Part shown: positions 37,300 to 45,153 of the stretch, piece after piece
Numbering within the stretch: position 1 is the first letter of the stretch
Layout of the letters: each line of letters opens with the position of its first letter
Assembly (NCBI GenBank): GCA_016208305.1
Contig: JACQYI010000068.1
Span: 1-45,153 of the forward strand
Direction of reading: 5' to 3'
DNA: 45,153 nucleotides
Origin: Oscillatoriophycideae cyanobacterium NC_groundwater_1537_Pr4_S-0.65um_50_18
GTDB taxonomy: Bacteria; Cyanobacteriota; Cyanobacteriia; Elainellales; Elainellaceae
Notes under the pieces: generated by a model
What the model saw: only the letters and a program-made list of their open reading frames with translations
What the model was told of the DNA's origin: nothing
Database searches by the model: none
Position numbers and translations under genes: made by a program

Positions 37300-37923
37300 C
37301 TAATCTTTGGGTAAAGAAATGTTCAACTCATAGCCATCAAAGCTGGTGAGGGGTTTGGTGAGTTGAGCGGTCACGAAATTGGAACCGACCCAGACGATCG
37401 CTTGTTGTTCGATATCTTCTGGTTTGGCTGCACCATACTTTTGAGTTGTAGCTTCAACCAAGTCAGAGTAATCCTCGTTCATGTTCGGATCAAATTGCAA
37501 TTTTACGGATTCGAGCTGAGCAGCTTCACCATTTCCGGCATAGTAAAACTCGTACTGTTTAAGACCTGGAATATCTTGCACAGCAACTTTGCTAAAGCCA
37601 AACTCAGAGACTTGCTCTGCACCGGGAATAATTTTTCCAGTTGCAGCAGGCGTAAGCCCTTTCTTCAGCCCTCTGCCTGCGAGCACTTTAGGCAGCCAGC
37701 CCTCTTGTTGGGTACCAAGGATAGCGACAAATTGCTCTTTAGCTGAACGATTGGCAGCAGCAGTCTCTGTTTCGGTCTGAGGAGAAGCTGGACTAGACTT
37801 GCTGATAGAGCCGTCAGGTGAAGCACTAGAGGGGGTTTTAAGCGTGGTGCAGCCCCCTAACATTACGATCGCCACACATAGAGTCAGTAAACCTGCACGA
37901 GATTGCCGTTGAGAGAAATGCAT
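37300..37923 (-). CDS. lipoprotein of unknown function preceding RTX copy 1
   Basis: A 207-residue predicted lipoprotein. The signal ends in a lipobox MLGGC with acylated Cys25, followed by a Ser/Thr/Pro-rich linker and a mixed alpha/beta domain (VSEFGFSKVAVQDIPGLKQYEFYYAG, VKLQFDPNMNEDYSDLVEATTQKYG, VWVGSNFVTAQLTKPL). I do not recognise a family. Its gene ends 47 bases before RTX copy 1 on the same strand; the product may help anchor or export that protein, which is an inference from position only. Confidence 0.7.
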   Translation of the reverse strand: MHFSQRQSRAGLLTLCVAIVMLGGCTTLKTPSSASPDGSISKSSPASPQTETETAAANRSAKEQFVAILGTQQEGWLPKVLAGRGLKKGLTPAATGKIIPGAEQVSEFGFSKVAVQDIPGLKQYEFYYAGNGEAAQLESVKLQFDPNMNEDYSDLVEATTQKYGAAKPEDIEQQAIVWVGSNFVTAQLTKPLTSFDGYELNISLPKD

Positions 37924-38042
37924 TGTTTTAATTCCTAAGAATGAGTAAAAAACAGAGAGTTGTATGCGAGTGAATCAGGAACACACCATATAAAGCCTGG
38001 GGACATGAATGGATATCTAAAGTGCAGCATCACCAGAAATAC

Positions 38043-38111
38043 GATCGCAGAAAAAGTCTGAAGATACTGAGCAGCGATCGCACAATACTACTTCTTAGAA
38101 CCACTCAGAAA
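38043..38111 (+). repeat. duplicated 3' flank of RTX genes, copy A
   Basis: This stretch after RTX copy 2 matches, with scattered changes, the stretch at 39602-39670 after RTX copy 3; both contain a HIP1 site and AGTC[TC]GAAGA. It marks the edge of a tandem duplication unit. Confidence 0.7.
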
Positions 38112-38135
38112 CTATTTAGAACTATTCAACGGGTA

Positions 38136-39410
38136 CTAGACGAATACCGCATTTCTACTAAGACTGAAGTTTGTGACATCTTGAATGATGCCAATTCGTT
38201 CCCAGCTATTGTTAGATCTGTAGAAAATTTCGGTATCTTGAGCGCTACTACCAATACCGCTAATGCTGGAGAATTCCACTTTATATTGGCTGGCATTTCC
38301 GGCTAATTGGATGCGATCGAACTCAACATAGAACCCTCCTGAGATAGAAGTCCAATCCTGAATCACCGCGTAGCCATCGCCCGTTTCGTTATAGAACACC
38401 TTACCCGTTTCGCCCAGCACAAAGGTGTCAGATCCCGTACCACCCGTGAGCCAGTCATGTTGACTCTCGTCGGTGACGGTGGAACCATAGCCATTGATGG
38501 AGTCGTTGCCGCTGCCCCCGACTAGGGTGTCAGATCCCAAATCACCACTCACGATGTCATGACCGCCACCGCCATTGAGGAAGTCGTTGCCATTTCCCCC
38601 ATTCAGCGTGTCGTTGTAGTTACTGCCGATCAGGGTATCGTTGCCAGCGCCGCCATAGAGTAAAGACCAGACGTTGGGGTCGGCAGTGATGCTGTTGCTG
38701 AATGAATCTCCGGTGTAGACGTTATAGAATCCGCCATTTCCGAAGCTGATCCGCTCGATTCCATAGAGCAAGTCAGTGCCTTCGCCACCTGTGATTTGAA
38801 CAGATCCATCGGTGTTAAAAGCAGTTCTGAAGGTATTGAATTGTCCAATGTAGTTGGCAATATCGTAGCTGTTGCCGCCCACGAGAGTATCGTTACCGTA
38901 CTCACCGTCCAGGGTGTCGTTGCCCTCACCGCCATAGAGATAGTCGTTGTCGTTGTCGCCAGCTAGATAGTCGTTGCCGTTGTCACCGACAAGCGTGTCG
39001 TTACCAATTCCACCAAACAGGCTGTCGTTGTCTTCGCCCCCGCTGATGGTGTCGTTGCCGTTGCCGCCAGCCAAGTAGTCGATGCCGCTGTCGCCGAAGA
39101 GTTGATCATTGTCGTTGTAACCCATAAGGGTGTCGTCACCCTCGCCGCCATAGAGGGTGTCGTTGCCCTCGCCGCCATCGATGTAGTCGAAGGCAGTGCC
39201 ACTATCGAGAAAATCGTCGCCGCCGTAGCCATACAGGATGTCGTGACCCAACCCAGAAATTTGGCGATCGTTGCCGCTACCGCCAATACCATAGATGTTA
39301 TCGGTGCCCGTGTAGGTGAAAGAGCCGCGCCTTTTTCTATGAGATCCCTGGAAACCCTTGGGAAGAAGATATTTGGCGAGAATGTCGCCAATGTCGCCTA
39401 GAATGCTCAT
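38136..39410 (-). CDS. RTX calcium-binding repeat protein, copy 2
   Basis: A 424-residue paralog of the neighbouring RTX proteins. A short N-terminal part ([18 protein letters not shown]...) not seen in copies 1 and 3 precedes [21 protein letters not shown] repeats run from about 45 to 185, then a non-RTX insert (about 188-245: [35 protein letters not shown]), more repeats, and the shared C-terminal domain ([18 protein letters not shown]...). The insert is shared with copy 3 but absent from copy 1. Calcium binding and type I secretion are predicted from the family. Confidence 0.87.
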   Translation of the reverse strand: MSILGDIGDILAKYLLPKGFQGSHRKRRGSFTYTGTDNIYGIGGSGNDRQISGLGHDILYGYGGDDFLDSGTAFDYIDGGEGNDTLYGGEGDDTLMGYNDNDQLFGDSGIDYLAGGNGNDTISGGEDNDSLFGGIGNDTLVGDNGNDYLAGDNDNDYLYGGEGNDTLDGEYGNDTLVGGNSYDIANYIGQFNTFRTAFNTDGSVQITGGEGTDLLYGIERISFGNGGFYNVYTGDSFSNSITADPNVWSLLYGGAGNDTLIGSNYNDTLNGGNGNDFLNGGGGHDIVSGDLGSDTLVGGSGNDSINGYGSTVTDESQHDWLTGGTGSDTFVLGETGKVFYNETGDGYAVIQDWTSISGGFYVEFDRIQLAGNASQYKVEFSSISGIGSSAQDTEIFYRSNNSWERIGIIQDVTNFSLSRNAVFV

Positions 39411-39522
39411 GTCGGTTACTCCTTAAAAAATGATGAGTTGATGCAGACTATTGCTTAGGTTCATAGTTAATTGCAGAACGCTTGTGTCGATAGGTAGGTG
39501 ATGTAATAGGAATTCCCTGCAA

Positions 39523-39570
39523 CCCTTTCCTTTACTCTCTACCGATGCTTTTTCCTTTTATGCAGGTCTG
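39523..39570 (-). repeat. duplicated upstream element of RTX genes, copy 1
   Basis: Shares a 39-base near-identical core (starting CTCTCTACCGATGCTTTTTC) with 41103-41149. Each copy lies 60-160 bases upstream of an RTX start (copies 2 and 3), so it probably carries the RTX promoter or operator. Confidence 0.75.
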
Positions 39571-39601
39571 CAAATTTTTGCTAAACAAAACAAGAAATGC
39601 G

Positions 39602-39670
39602 ATCGCGCACAAAGTCCGAAGACGCTGAAGGGCGATCGCGGAACACCACTTATCAGAAGCACTCAAGAAC
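39602..39670 (+). repeat. duplicated 3' flank of RTX genes, copy B
   Basis: Partner of the stretch at 38043-38111; it lies just after the RTX copy 3 stop, between that gene and the upstream element of copy 2. Confidence 0.7.
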
Positions 39671-39681
39671 ACAAATTTGAC

Positions 39682-41043
39682 TTATAAAAACACAGCATTG
39701 CCGCTAAAGGTGAAACTGATCGAGTCTTGAATGATGCCAATGCGTTCCCAGTTATTGTTAGATCTGTAGAAGATTTCGGTATCTTTGGCACTATTGCCAA
39801 TGCCATTAACACTGGTGAATTCCACTTTGTATTGGCTGGGTGTACCCGAAAAATGGACGCGATCGGCAACTTCAAAATCTCTGATCACGGCATAGCCATC
39901 GCCGGTTTCGTTGTAGAACACTTTGCCTGTTTCACCCAGCGCAAAGGCGTCCGAACCTGCTCCGCCAGAGAGCCAATCAAACTGGGTATCGTTGGTAACG
40001 GTGGAACCATAGCCATTGAGGTAGTCGTTTCCGGCTCCACCGACAAGGGTGTCATACCCCAAGTCGCCGCTGAGGATGTCATTGCCAGTGCCCCCATTGA
40101 GGAAATCGCTGCCATTGCTACCTTGCAAAGTATCGTTGTAATTACTGCCGATCAGCGTATCGTTGCCATCTCCCCCGTACAGCAAAGACCAAACATTCGG
40201 ATCGGCAGTAAGGCTATTATTGGATGCATCTCCGGTGTATACGTTATAGAATCCACCCGATGTGAAGTTGATCCGCTCAACGCCATAGAGTCGGTCAGTG
40301 CCTTCGCTACCCGTTATTTGAACCGCTCCATCGCTGGTAAAAGCAGCTCTATAGCTTGTGAATTGCCCACTATAGACGGCGATATCATAGCCGAAGCCCC
40401 CATTGATGGTGTCATTACCGAGGAAGCCAGAGAGGTAATCATCATCATTGCCACCCAATAGTTGATCGTTACCTCTACCGCCATAAAGCGAGTCTTTTCC
40501 AGCCTCACCCAGCAGGGTATGGGAAGATTCTCCTATGGCAGCGATATGGTCATTGCCCGTGCCGCCGTAGGCAGTACCCGTAATACCCTGAAGGTAAATT
40601 TCGTCGTTTCCCTCGTTCCCCTCGATATGATCGCTGGCACCATAACTGCGGATCTTATCGTCGCCTGTGCCGCCGTAGAGAGCATTACTGCCTTTTGCTC
40701 CCTGGATAAAGTCATTGCCTCCTTCACCATAGAGATAGCGATTGCCATTGCTAAAGCCACCAGCGTAGATATTGCCACTGATATAGTCGTTGCCCTCACC
40801 CCCACGGAGCGTATCAGCACCATACTGAGAAGAATTTTGGTCACCTGCAAAGAGTTGATCGTCGCCGTCACCCCCCTCCAGGTAGTCGTCGCCATTGCCG
40901 CCATTGAGCAAATCATTGCCGCTATAGCCGTATAGGCTATCGTTGCCATATCCAGAGAATTGCCGATCGTTGCCGCTGCCACCAATACCCAAGACTGCCT
41001 CTCCACCGTTATAGGTAAAAGAGCCGCGCTTTGTAATTGCCAT
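39682..41043 (-). CDS. RTX calcium-binding repeat protein, copy 3
   Basis: A 453-residue RTX protein: KRGSFTYNGGEAVLGIGG at the start, repeats to about 215, the insert shared with copy 2 ([35 protein letters not shown]), further repeats, and the common C-terminal domain. The gene diverges from the sigma-factor gene across 229 bases that hold a duplicated upstream element. The set of three paralogs on one strand, with duplicated flanks for copies 2 and 3, indicates tandem duplication. Confidence 0.87.
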   Translation of the reverse strand: MAITKRGSFTYNGGEAVLGIGGSGNDRQFSGYGNDSLYGYSGNDLLNGGNGDDYLEGGDGDDQLFAGDQNSSQYGADTLRGGEGNDYISGNIYAGGFSNGNRYLYGEGGNDFIQGAKGSNALYGGTGDDKIRSYGASDHIEGNEGNDEIYLQGITGTAYGGTGNDHIAAIGESSHTLLGEAGKDSLYGGRGNDQLLGGNDDDYLSGFLGNDTINGGFGYDIAVYSGQFTSYRAAFTSDGAVQITGSEGTDRLYGVERINFTSGGFYNVYTGDASNNSLTADPNVWSLLYGGDGNDTLIGSNYNDTLQGSNGSDFLNGGTGNDILSGDLGYDTLVGGAGNDYLNGYGSTVTNDTQFDWLSGGAGSDAFALGETGKVFYNETGDGYAVIRDFEVADRVHFSGTPSQYKVEFTSVNGIGNSAKDTEIFYRSNNNWERIGIIQDSISFTFSGNAVFL

Positions 41044-41102
41044 ACGATTTGTCCTTATCAGTTGTAACTGATGATTGAAGATTGAAGATTGGATGGTACA
41101 AT

Positions 41103-41149
41103 CCCTTCCTTTGCTCTCTACCGATGCTTTTTCCTTTTATGCAGGTCTG
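41103..41149 (-). repeat. duplicated upstream element of RTX genes, copy 2
   Basis: Near-identical to 39523-39570. It lies 60 bases upstream of RTX copy 3 and 124 bases upstream of the divergent sigma-factor gene, so it could influence both. Confidence 0.75.
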
Positions 41150-41272
41150 GATAGCAGAATGTTGTAGAGTGCGATCGCCTAGAACCGATCGCCCATAGCC
41201 CGCAGAGCAGACAACCGGCTGACTTACAATTGGATGGTTCTAACTTTTCGCTGAGTCTGATCAGGTGAACCT

Positions 41273-42475
41273 ATGCGAACCCGGCAGGGACTTCTTGAGA
41301 TCTTTTCCACCTTTCTGCAATTTAAAGCTGATGCTTTTGGGGGGTGGGTCATCGAACCGAAACTGCGCCGCAGCATGCAAGCTTGTATCAGTCAGCTCCC
41401 TCAAGAAGAATCTGAACTTTTTTGGGCAATGTATTGGCATCAGATCTGGCAGACCTCAGCCAATGCGCTAGCGGCTGACCATCTGACGGCATACCTTCAA
41501 GAAGTCTGCTACTGGACTGCGCGAAAACTCGCCCTAAAGCTGGCTGGCAACCACTCGATCGCTGACTTTTTCCAAACTGCGATCGCCCGCATTGACAAAG
41601 TTTTCAAAAACTTCAATCCCCAGTTCAACTCCAGCCTTAAAAGCTACGCAGAGTTGGTGCTGAGCGGTGCGATCAAAAATCACGTTGAAAAACAGCAGGA
41701 AGTGGGAATTTGTACAGATTGGGCATTGTTGCATCGAACCAGCCACAAACGATTGGTCGAAGCGCTGCAGTTTTCGGGAGAAAGCCCTGATACGATCGCC
41801 CGCTATGTTTTAGCCTGGAACTGTTTCAAGGAACTGTATGTACCCAGCGCCAACACCACACATCGACTAGAGAAACCCAGCCCGGATATCTGGCAGGCGA
41901 TCGCTCAGGTCTATAATGCTGAGCAGCTGAGCCAACTCAGCTCGACTCAAATCTGTAGTCCGGAGAACCTTGAGAAATGGCTGCTAGCCTGTGCCAAAGC
42001 TGTGCGGAGGTTCCTCTATCCGACAAAGGTTTCCATTCACACGCCTACGCCAGGACAGGAAACCGGGGAACTGCTTGATTATCTGCCTAGTAATCTTCAG
42101 GAGTCTTTATTAGCTGAAGCGATCGCTCAAGAAGAAACAGAGATTCGTGAAACGCAGAGTATACAAATTAATCAGGTTTTGGCAACAGCAGTGACACAGC
42201 TTGATACTGAAGCTCAAACGCTGCTGCATCTTTATTATCAACAAAGATTGACACAACAGCAGATTGCTCAGCATTTGGGGGTGAAACAATACACGGTTTC
42301 TCGTCAACTGAACCGCCTCAGAAAAACCCTGCTCTTGGAACTGGCGCAATGGAGCCAACAAGCTCTGCATATTTCCTTGACATCTTCGGTATTGGAGAGT
42401 ATGAGTAACGCCATTGAAGAATGGCTGAATGCCTACTATTTGTCATCTACTGTAGCTGCAACGGAGTCCCCATGA
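41273..42475 (+). CDS. divergent sigma-70 family factor
   Basis: A 400-residue RNA-polymerase sigma-like protein. A weakly conserved region 2 lies near residues 95-150 (IADFFQTAIARIDKVFKNFNPQFNSSLKSYAELVLSGAI). A clear region 4 helix-turn-helix lies near 300-365 (LDTEAQTLLHLYYQQRLTQQQIAQHLGVKQ, YTVSRQLNRLRKTLL). AGGTG precedes ATG 41273. The stop overlaps the DUF1822 start in an ATGA arrangement, so the two are coupled. Sigma genes of this kind accompany DUF1822 and CHASE2/CHAT genes in cyanobacteria. Its target promoters are unknown; the RTX and TPS genes are candidates. Confidence 0.82.
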   Translation: MRTRQGLLEIFSTFLQFKADAFGGWVIEPKLRRSMQACISQLPQEESELFWAMYWHQIWQTSANALAADHLTAYLQEVCYWTARKLALKLAGNHSIADFFQTAIARIDKVFKNFNPQFNSSLKSYAELVLSGAIKNHVEKQQEVGICTDWALLHRTSHKRLVEALQFSGESPDTIARYVLAWNCFKELYVPSANTTHRLEKPSPDIWQAIAQVYNAEQLSQLSSTQICSPENLEKWLLACAKAVRRFLYPTKVSIHTPTPGQETGELLDYLPSNLQESLLAEAIAQEETEIRETQSIQINQVLATAVTQLDTEAQTLLHLYYQQRLTQQQIAQHLGVKQYTVSRQLNRLRKTLLLELAQWSQQALHISLTSSVLESMSNAIEEWLNAYYLSSTVAATESP

Positions 42476-43632
42476 TGTCTTCTGATGCGATACCGCTTCC
42501 CATAATTACCGATCGCCTCTATTTAGAGATTCCTGATGTAGCTCTAGAGCCGCATCAGGCTTTCTCAACTTCAGGAGCAGGCTGGCGCGCGCGCCTAAAC
42601 CAGCTCAGTCTAGAAGCCATCTTGCCTTGGCTACAGGAAGAACGACAGGAAGAACGGACAGCTAGAGTTTGGCCCTCTGAAGCGGCTTTACCTAGCTTTT
42701 GGGAGTTTGTCAATGGAACGGCGATCGCCTGTGAAGACCTGCGGTTAGTGATCTTGCCCACAACCGATATTGATCTGAGAGAACTGCGGGTGCCGCAAGA
42801 ATGGGTCGATATTGCGAGCTGGAGCGCAGACTGCTATCTGGCAGTACAGGTTAACCTTGATGCGGGCTGGATCAGGATTTGGGGTTACGCCACCCATAAT
42901 CAGCTCAAAACAAAGGGCACTTATAATCCGAGCGATCGCACCTACAGTCTAGATGAAGACGCGCTAATTCAGGATCTCAACGTCCTTTGGATCGCTCATC
43001 AACTTTGCCCAGAAGAACCTATACGGGCAGCAGTTGCGGCAATTCCTACGCTACCGCTGTTGCAGGCAAAAAATTTGCTGGAACGCCTTGGCAACCCCTC
43101 GATCGTTTTCCCCCGACTCGCTGTGCCCTTTCCGCTTTGGGCAGCCCTATTAGAACATGGCGGCTGGCGGCAACGTCTTTATGAGCGACGACAAGGATTA
43201 TTAGATGCTGGCTCAGTGCCCCAGTGGTTGCAGTCAGGTTTGTCGGATTTAGCCCAACAGCTCGGCTGGAGCCTGCGTGCGTTACCCCTTGTTCCAGGCA
43301 TGCGAAGCCGTGTAGAGCCAGGAGAGAGCGTATCGCGCCAGTTGAGCATCGCAGGCAATCTGTATGAGTTACAGGTATTTCCGAGAGAGGATTCAGAAAA
43401 TCGCATCTGGCGGTTTGAGCTGCGTCCGCTAGAAGCCGATCGCCAAATTCCTCCGGGCTTCAAGTTAAGGCTTTTAACTGAAGATTTACAGCCTTTTGAT
43501 CACAACGAAGATACTGCGATTGAACCTAGCGATCGGCTCTATGTCGATGTCATTTTAGAGCCAGAAGAAGGAATAGTCTGGGAAATTGACCCGCCTCCAG
43601 AAGGATACGATCGGGAAATCCTAAATTTCTAA
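42472..43632 (+). CDS. DUF1822 family protein
   Basis: A 386-residue protein of the cyanobacterial DUF1822 family. There is no signal peptide or membrane span, so it is predicted to be cytosolic. Visible features are the N-terminal IPLPIITDRLYLEIPD part, a middle WVDIASWSADCYLAVQVNLDAGWIRIWGY stretch, and a C-terminal beta-rich domain (LRLLTEDLQPFDHNEDTA, LEPEEGIVWEIDPPPEGYDREI). It is translationally coupled to the sigma factor, which suggests a regulator such as an anti-sigma or co-factor; that is inference. ATG 42475 is an equally possible start. Confidence 0.83.
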   Translation: MMSSDAIPLPIITDRLYLEIPDVALEPHQAFSTSGAGWRARLNQLSLEAILPWLQEERQEERTARVWPSEAALPSFWEFVNGTAIACEDLRLVILPTTDIDLRELRVPQEWVDIASWSADCYLAVQVNLDAGWIRIWGYATHNQLKTKGTYNPSDRTYSLDEDALIQDLNVLWIAHQLCPEEPIRAAVAAIPTLPLLQAKNLLERLGNPSIVFPRLAVPFPLWAALLEHGGWRQRLYERRQGLLDAGSVPQWLQSGLSDLAQQLGWSLRALPLVPGMRSRVEPGESVSRQLSIAGNLYELQVFPREDSENRIWRFELRPLEADRQIPPGFKLRLLTEDLQPFDHNEDTAIEPSDRLYVDVILEPEEGIVWEIDPPPEGYDREILNF

Positions 43633-43729
43633 GTGCACTGTACTAGACTCCTGCTCACTTGCGATCACAGGTAGGATGTCTGTACGACAAGTTGATTGAA
43701 CTATAGCTGCACTTATGAAAGTAGAAAGG

Positions 43730-43773
43730 GGAGATTTTTATGGGTGCTCTGCGGCGTGTCTATAAAAATCTCC
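43730..43773. terminator. bidirectional hairpin terminator between DUF1822 and phosphatidyltransferase genes
   Basis: GGAGATTTTTAT and ATAAAAATCTCC form a perfect 12-bp stem around a 20-base G/C-rich loop, between two convergent genes. Confidence 0.75.
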
Positions 43774-43779
43774 TTACGG

Positions 43780-44358
43780 CTATAGGGAAGTAGCCGATCG
43801 CAATTTGAGCGCATGACTCAGACTCAGCACATCATGAGTCCATTCAGGCAGAATCAAGGTCATGATAATTTCTTCAATGCTGTTGACCCAGCATAGGCCG
43901 ATCGCTCCCCAGAGTGTCTCTGGCATATCAAATCCAAACAACCCCACCACGGCAATGAACAAAGAGATTCCCCAGGCTTTTGCAGTGTAAGTATGATAGC
44001 TGGGAAACTTGCCAAACTTGATTAAGCTGACGGCAAATAGCGTCGTCTGTGCAGCAATCGCCATGAGCAACGGAAACTGAAATTGAGCGATCGCGCCAGG
44101 ATAGATCAGCCAGGTGCTAACCGCAATACAGAGATATAAACTAACATCTGCCCAGCTATCTGCCTGCCGCAGTTCAACGCTGCTGCTGCCCAATCTCCGC
44201 GCAATGATGCCATCGAAAATATCCGAGAGCACTGCGATCGTATATCCTCCGATGAAGCCAATACCCGTTTTGCCATCGAGTGCATCGAGCAGTAGGAAGG
44301 GGGCGATCGCGAACCTGAGTCCGACCAACATCCAGGGAATCATCGTCAATTTCAGCAT
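43780..44358 (-). CDS. CDP-alcohol phosphatidyltransferase family protein
   Basis: A 192-residue integral membrane enzyme with about five hydrophobic helices. The signature DIFDGIIARRLG...RQADSWAD gives the D-x2-DG-x2-AR part and two later Asp residues of the CDP-alcohol phosphatidyltransferase motif. The Gly normally four residues before the third Asp is Leu here. Members make phospholipids such as phosphatidylglycerol phosphate by displacing CMP. It is shorter and more divergent than PgsA, so the substrate is uncertain. Confidence 0.8.
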   Translation of the reverse strand: MLKLTMIPWMLVGLRFAIAPFLLLDALDGKTGIGFIGGYTIAVLSDIFDGIIARRLGSSSVELRQADSWADVSLYLCIAVSTWLIYPGAIAQFQFPLLMAIAAQTTLFAVSLIKFGKFPSYHTYTAKAWGISLFIAVVGLFGFDMPETLWGAIGLCWVNSIEEIIMTLILPEWTHDVLSLSHALKLRSATSL

Positions 44359-44486
44359 GGCCTCTCAACAAGATAGAGAATAAAGTGATAGGCATCCTTA
44401 AGCAATGATTGCTTTTGGGGATTATCCAGTCCTCTCACCTTGTTAACACAGCCACCAATCAGCCTTAATGCAGGATGTAGCAGTTA

Positions 44487-44517
44487 AAAAAGCGCCCTCC
44501 GTGAGGAGAGCGCTTTT
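44487..44517 (-). terminator. Rho-independent terminator of psbA
   Basis: On the minus strand AAAAGCGCTCTCC-TCAC-GGAGGGCGCTTTTTT gives a 13-bp stem followed by a T-run, 18 bases after the psbA stop. Confidence 0.9.
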
Positions 44518-44534
44518 CGATTCAGTCTGAGAAA

Positions 44535-45153
<619 letters not shown>

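Noticed and set aside
39727..40461. 244-codon frame opposite RTX copy 3
   Set aside because: It is the mirror of the RTX repeats: GxGxD codons on the other strand give long open frames rich in Ile, Val and Ala. There is no ribosome site and no family pattern.
35879..41043. Possible CRISPR or satellite array in the 36-41 kb repeats
   Set aside because: The periodic DNA here is coding RTX nonapeptide sequence, with no uniform repeat-spacer pattern.

Overview
The window reads as a chromosome segment from a filamentous, Leptolyngbya-like cyanobacterium. The evidence is the dense GCGATCGC (HIP1) octamers, a psbA (photosystem II D1) gene cut by the right edge, chlorophyll and heme genes, and cyanobacterial families such as DUF928, DUF1822, CHAT and CHASE2. 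The genus is inferred from general resemblance only. No tRNA, rRNA, CRISPR array or intact insertion sequence was seen.

Layout. (1) 1-1091 is a gene-free leader. (2) 1092-8747 is a heavy-metal RND efflux operon (periplasmic adaptor, small lipoprotein, CzcA/CusA-type pump) followed by an RppA/RppB-type two-component pair. (3) 8870-14826 is a divergent two-partner secretion pair: a TpsB outer-membrane transporter and a large TpsA exoprotein ending in a CHAT caspase-like domain. (4) 15074-23578 is a low-oxygen tetrapyrrole island. A four-cysteine HxlR/ChlR-like regulator diverges from acsF, heme oxygenase, hemN and a BchE-type anaerobic cyclase, followed by a fatty-acid desaturase and two radical-SAM genes. 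The bchE-like gene carries an in-frame TAG and is fused to a response-regulator receiver domain. (5) 23682-31883 holds a GAF-PAS-GAF histidine kinase, a heme-oxygenase-like diiron protein, a Rieske oxygenase separated from it by a perfect 42-bp palindrome, and an amino-acid-permease/PAS/histidine-kinase fusion. (6) 32584-43632 is a CHAT-CHASE2 / DUF928 operon and, facing the other way, a sigma-70-like factor / DUF1822 operon, with three RTX genes and a lipoprotein gene between them. (7) 43780-45153 holds a CDP-alcohol phosphatidyltransferase and the 3' part of psbA.

How they may work together. Region 4 pairs oxygen-using enzymes (AcsF, heme oxygenase, desaturase) with oxygen-independent ones (HemN, BchE-like, radical-SAM proteins) behind one putative redox-sensing switch, so it is best read as an oxygen-adaptation island. 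Regions 3 and 6 share the CHAT theme: one CHAT domain is predicted to be secreted, the other to be cytosolic on a membrane sensor next to its own sigma factor. This is the best candidate for an uncharacterised signalling/secretion system. Family assignments come from reading motifs by eye; no database search was run.
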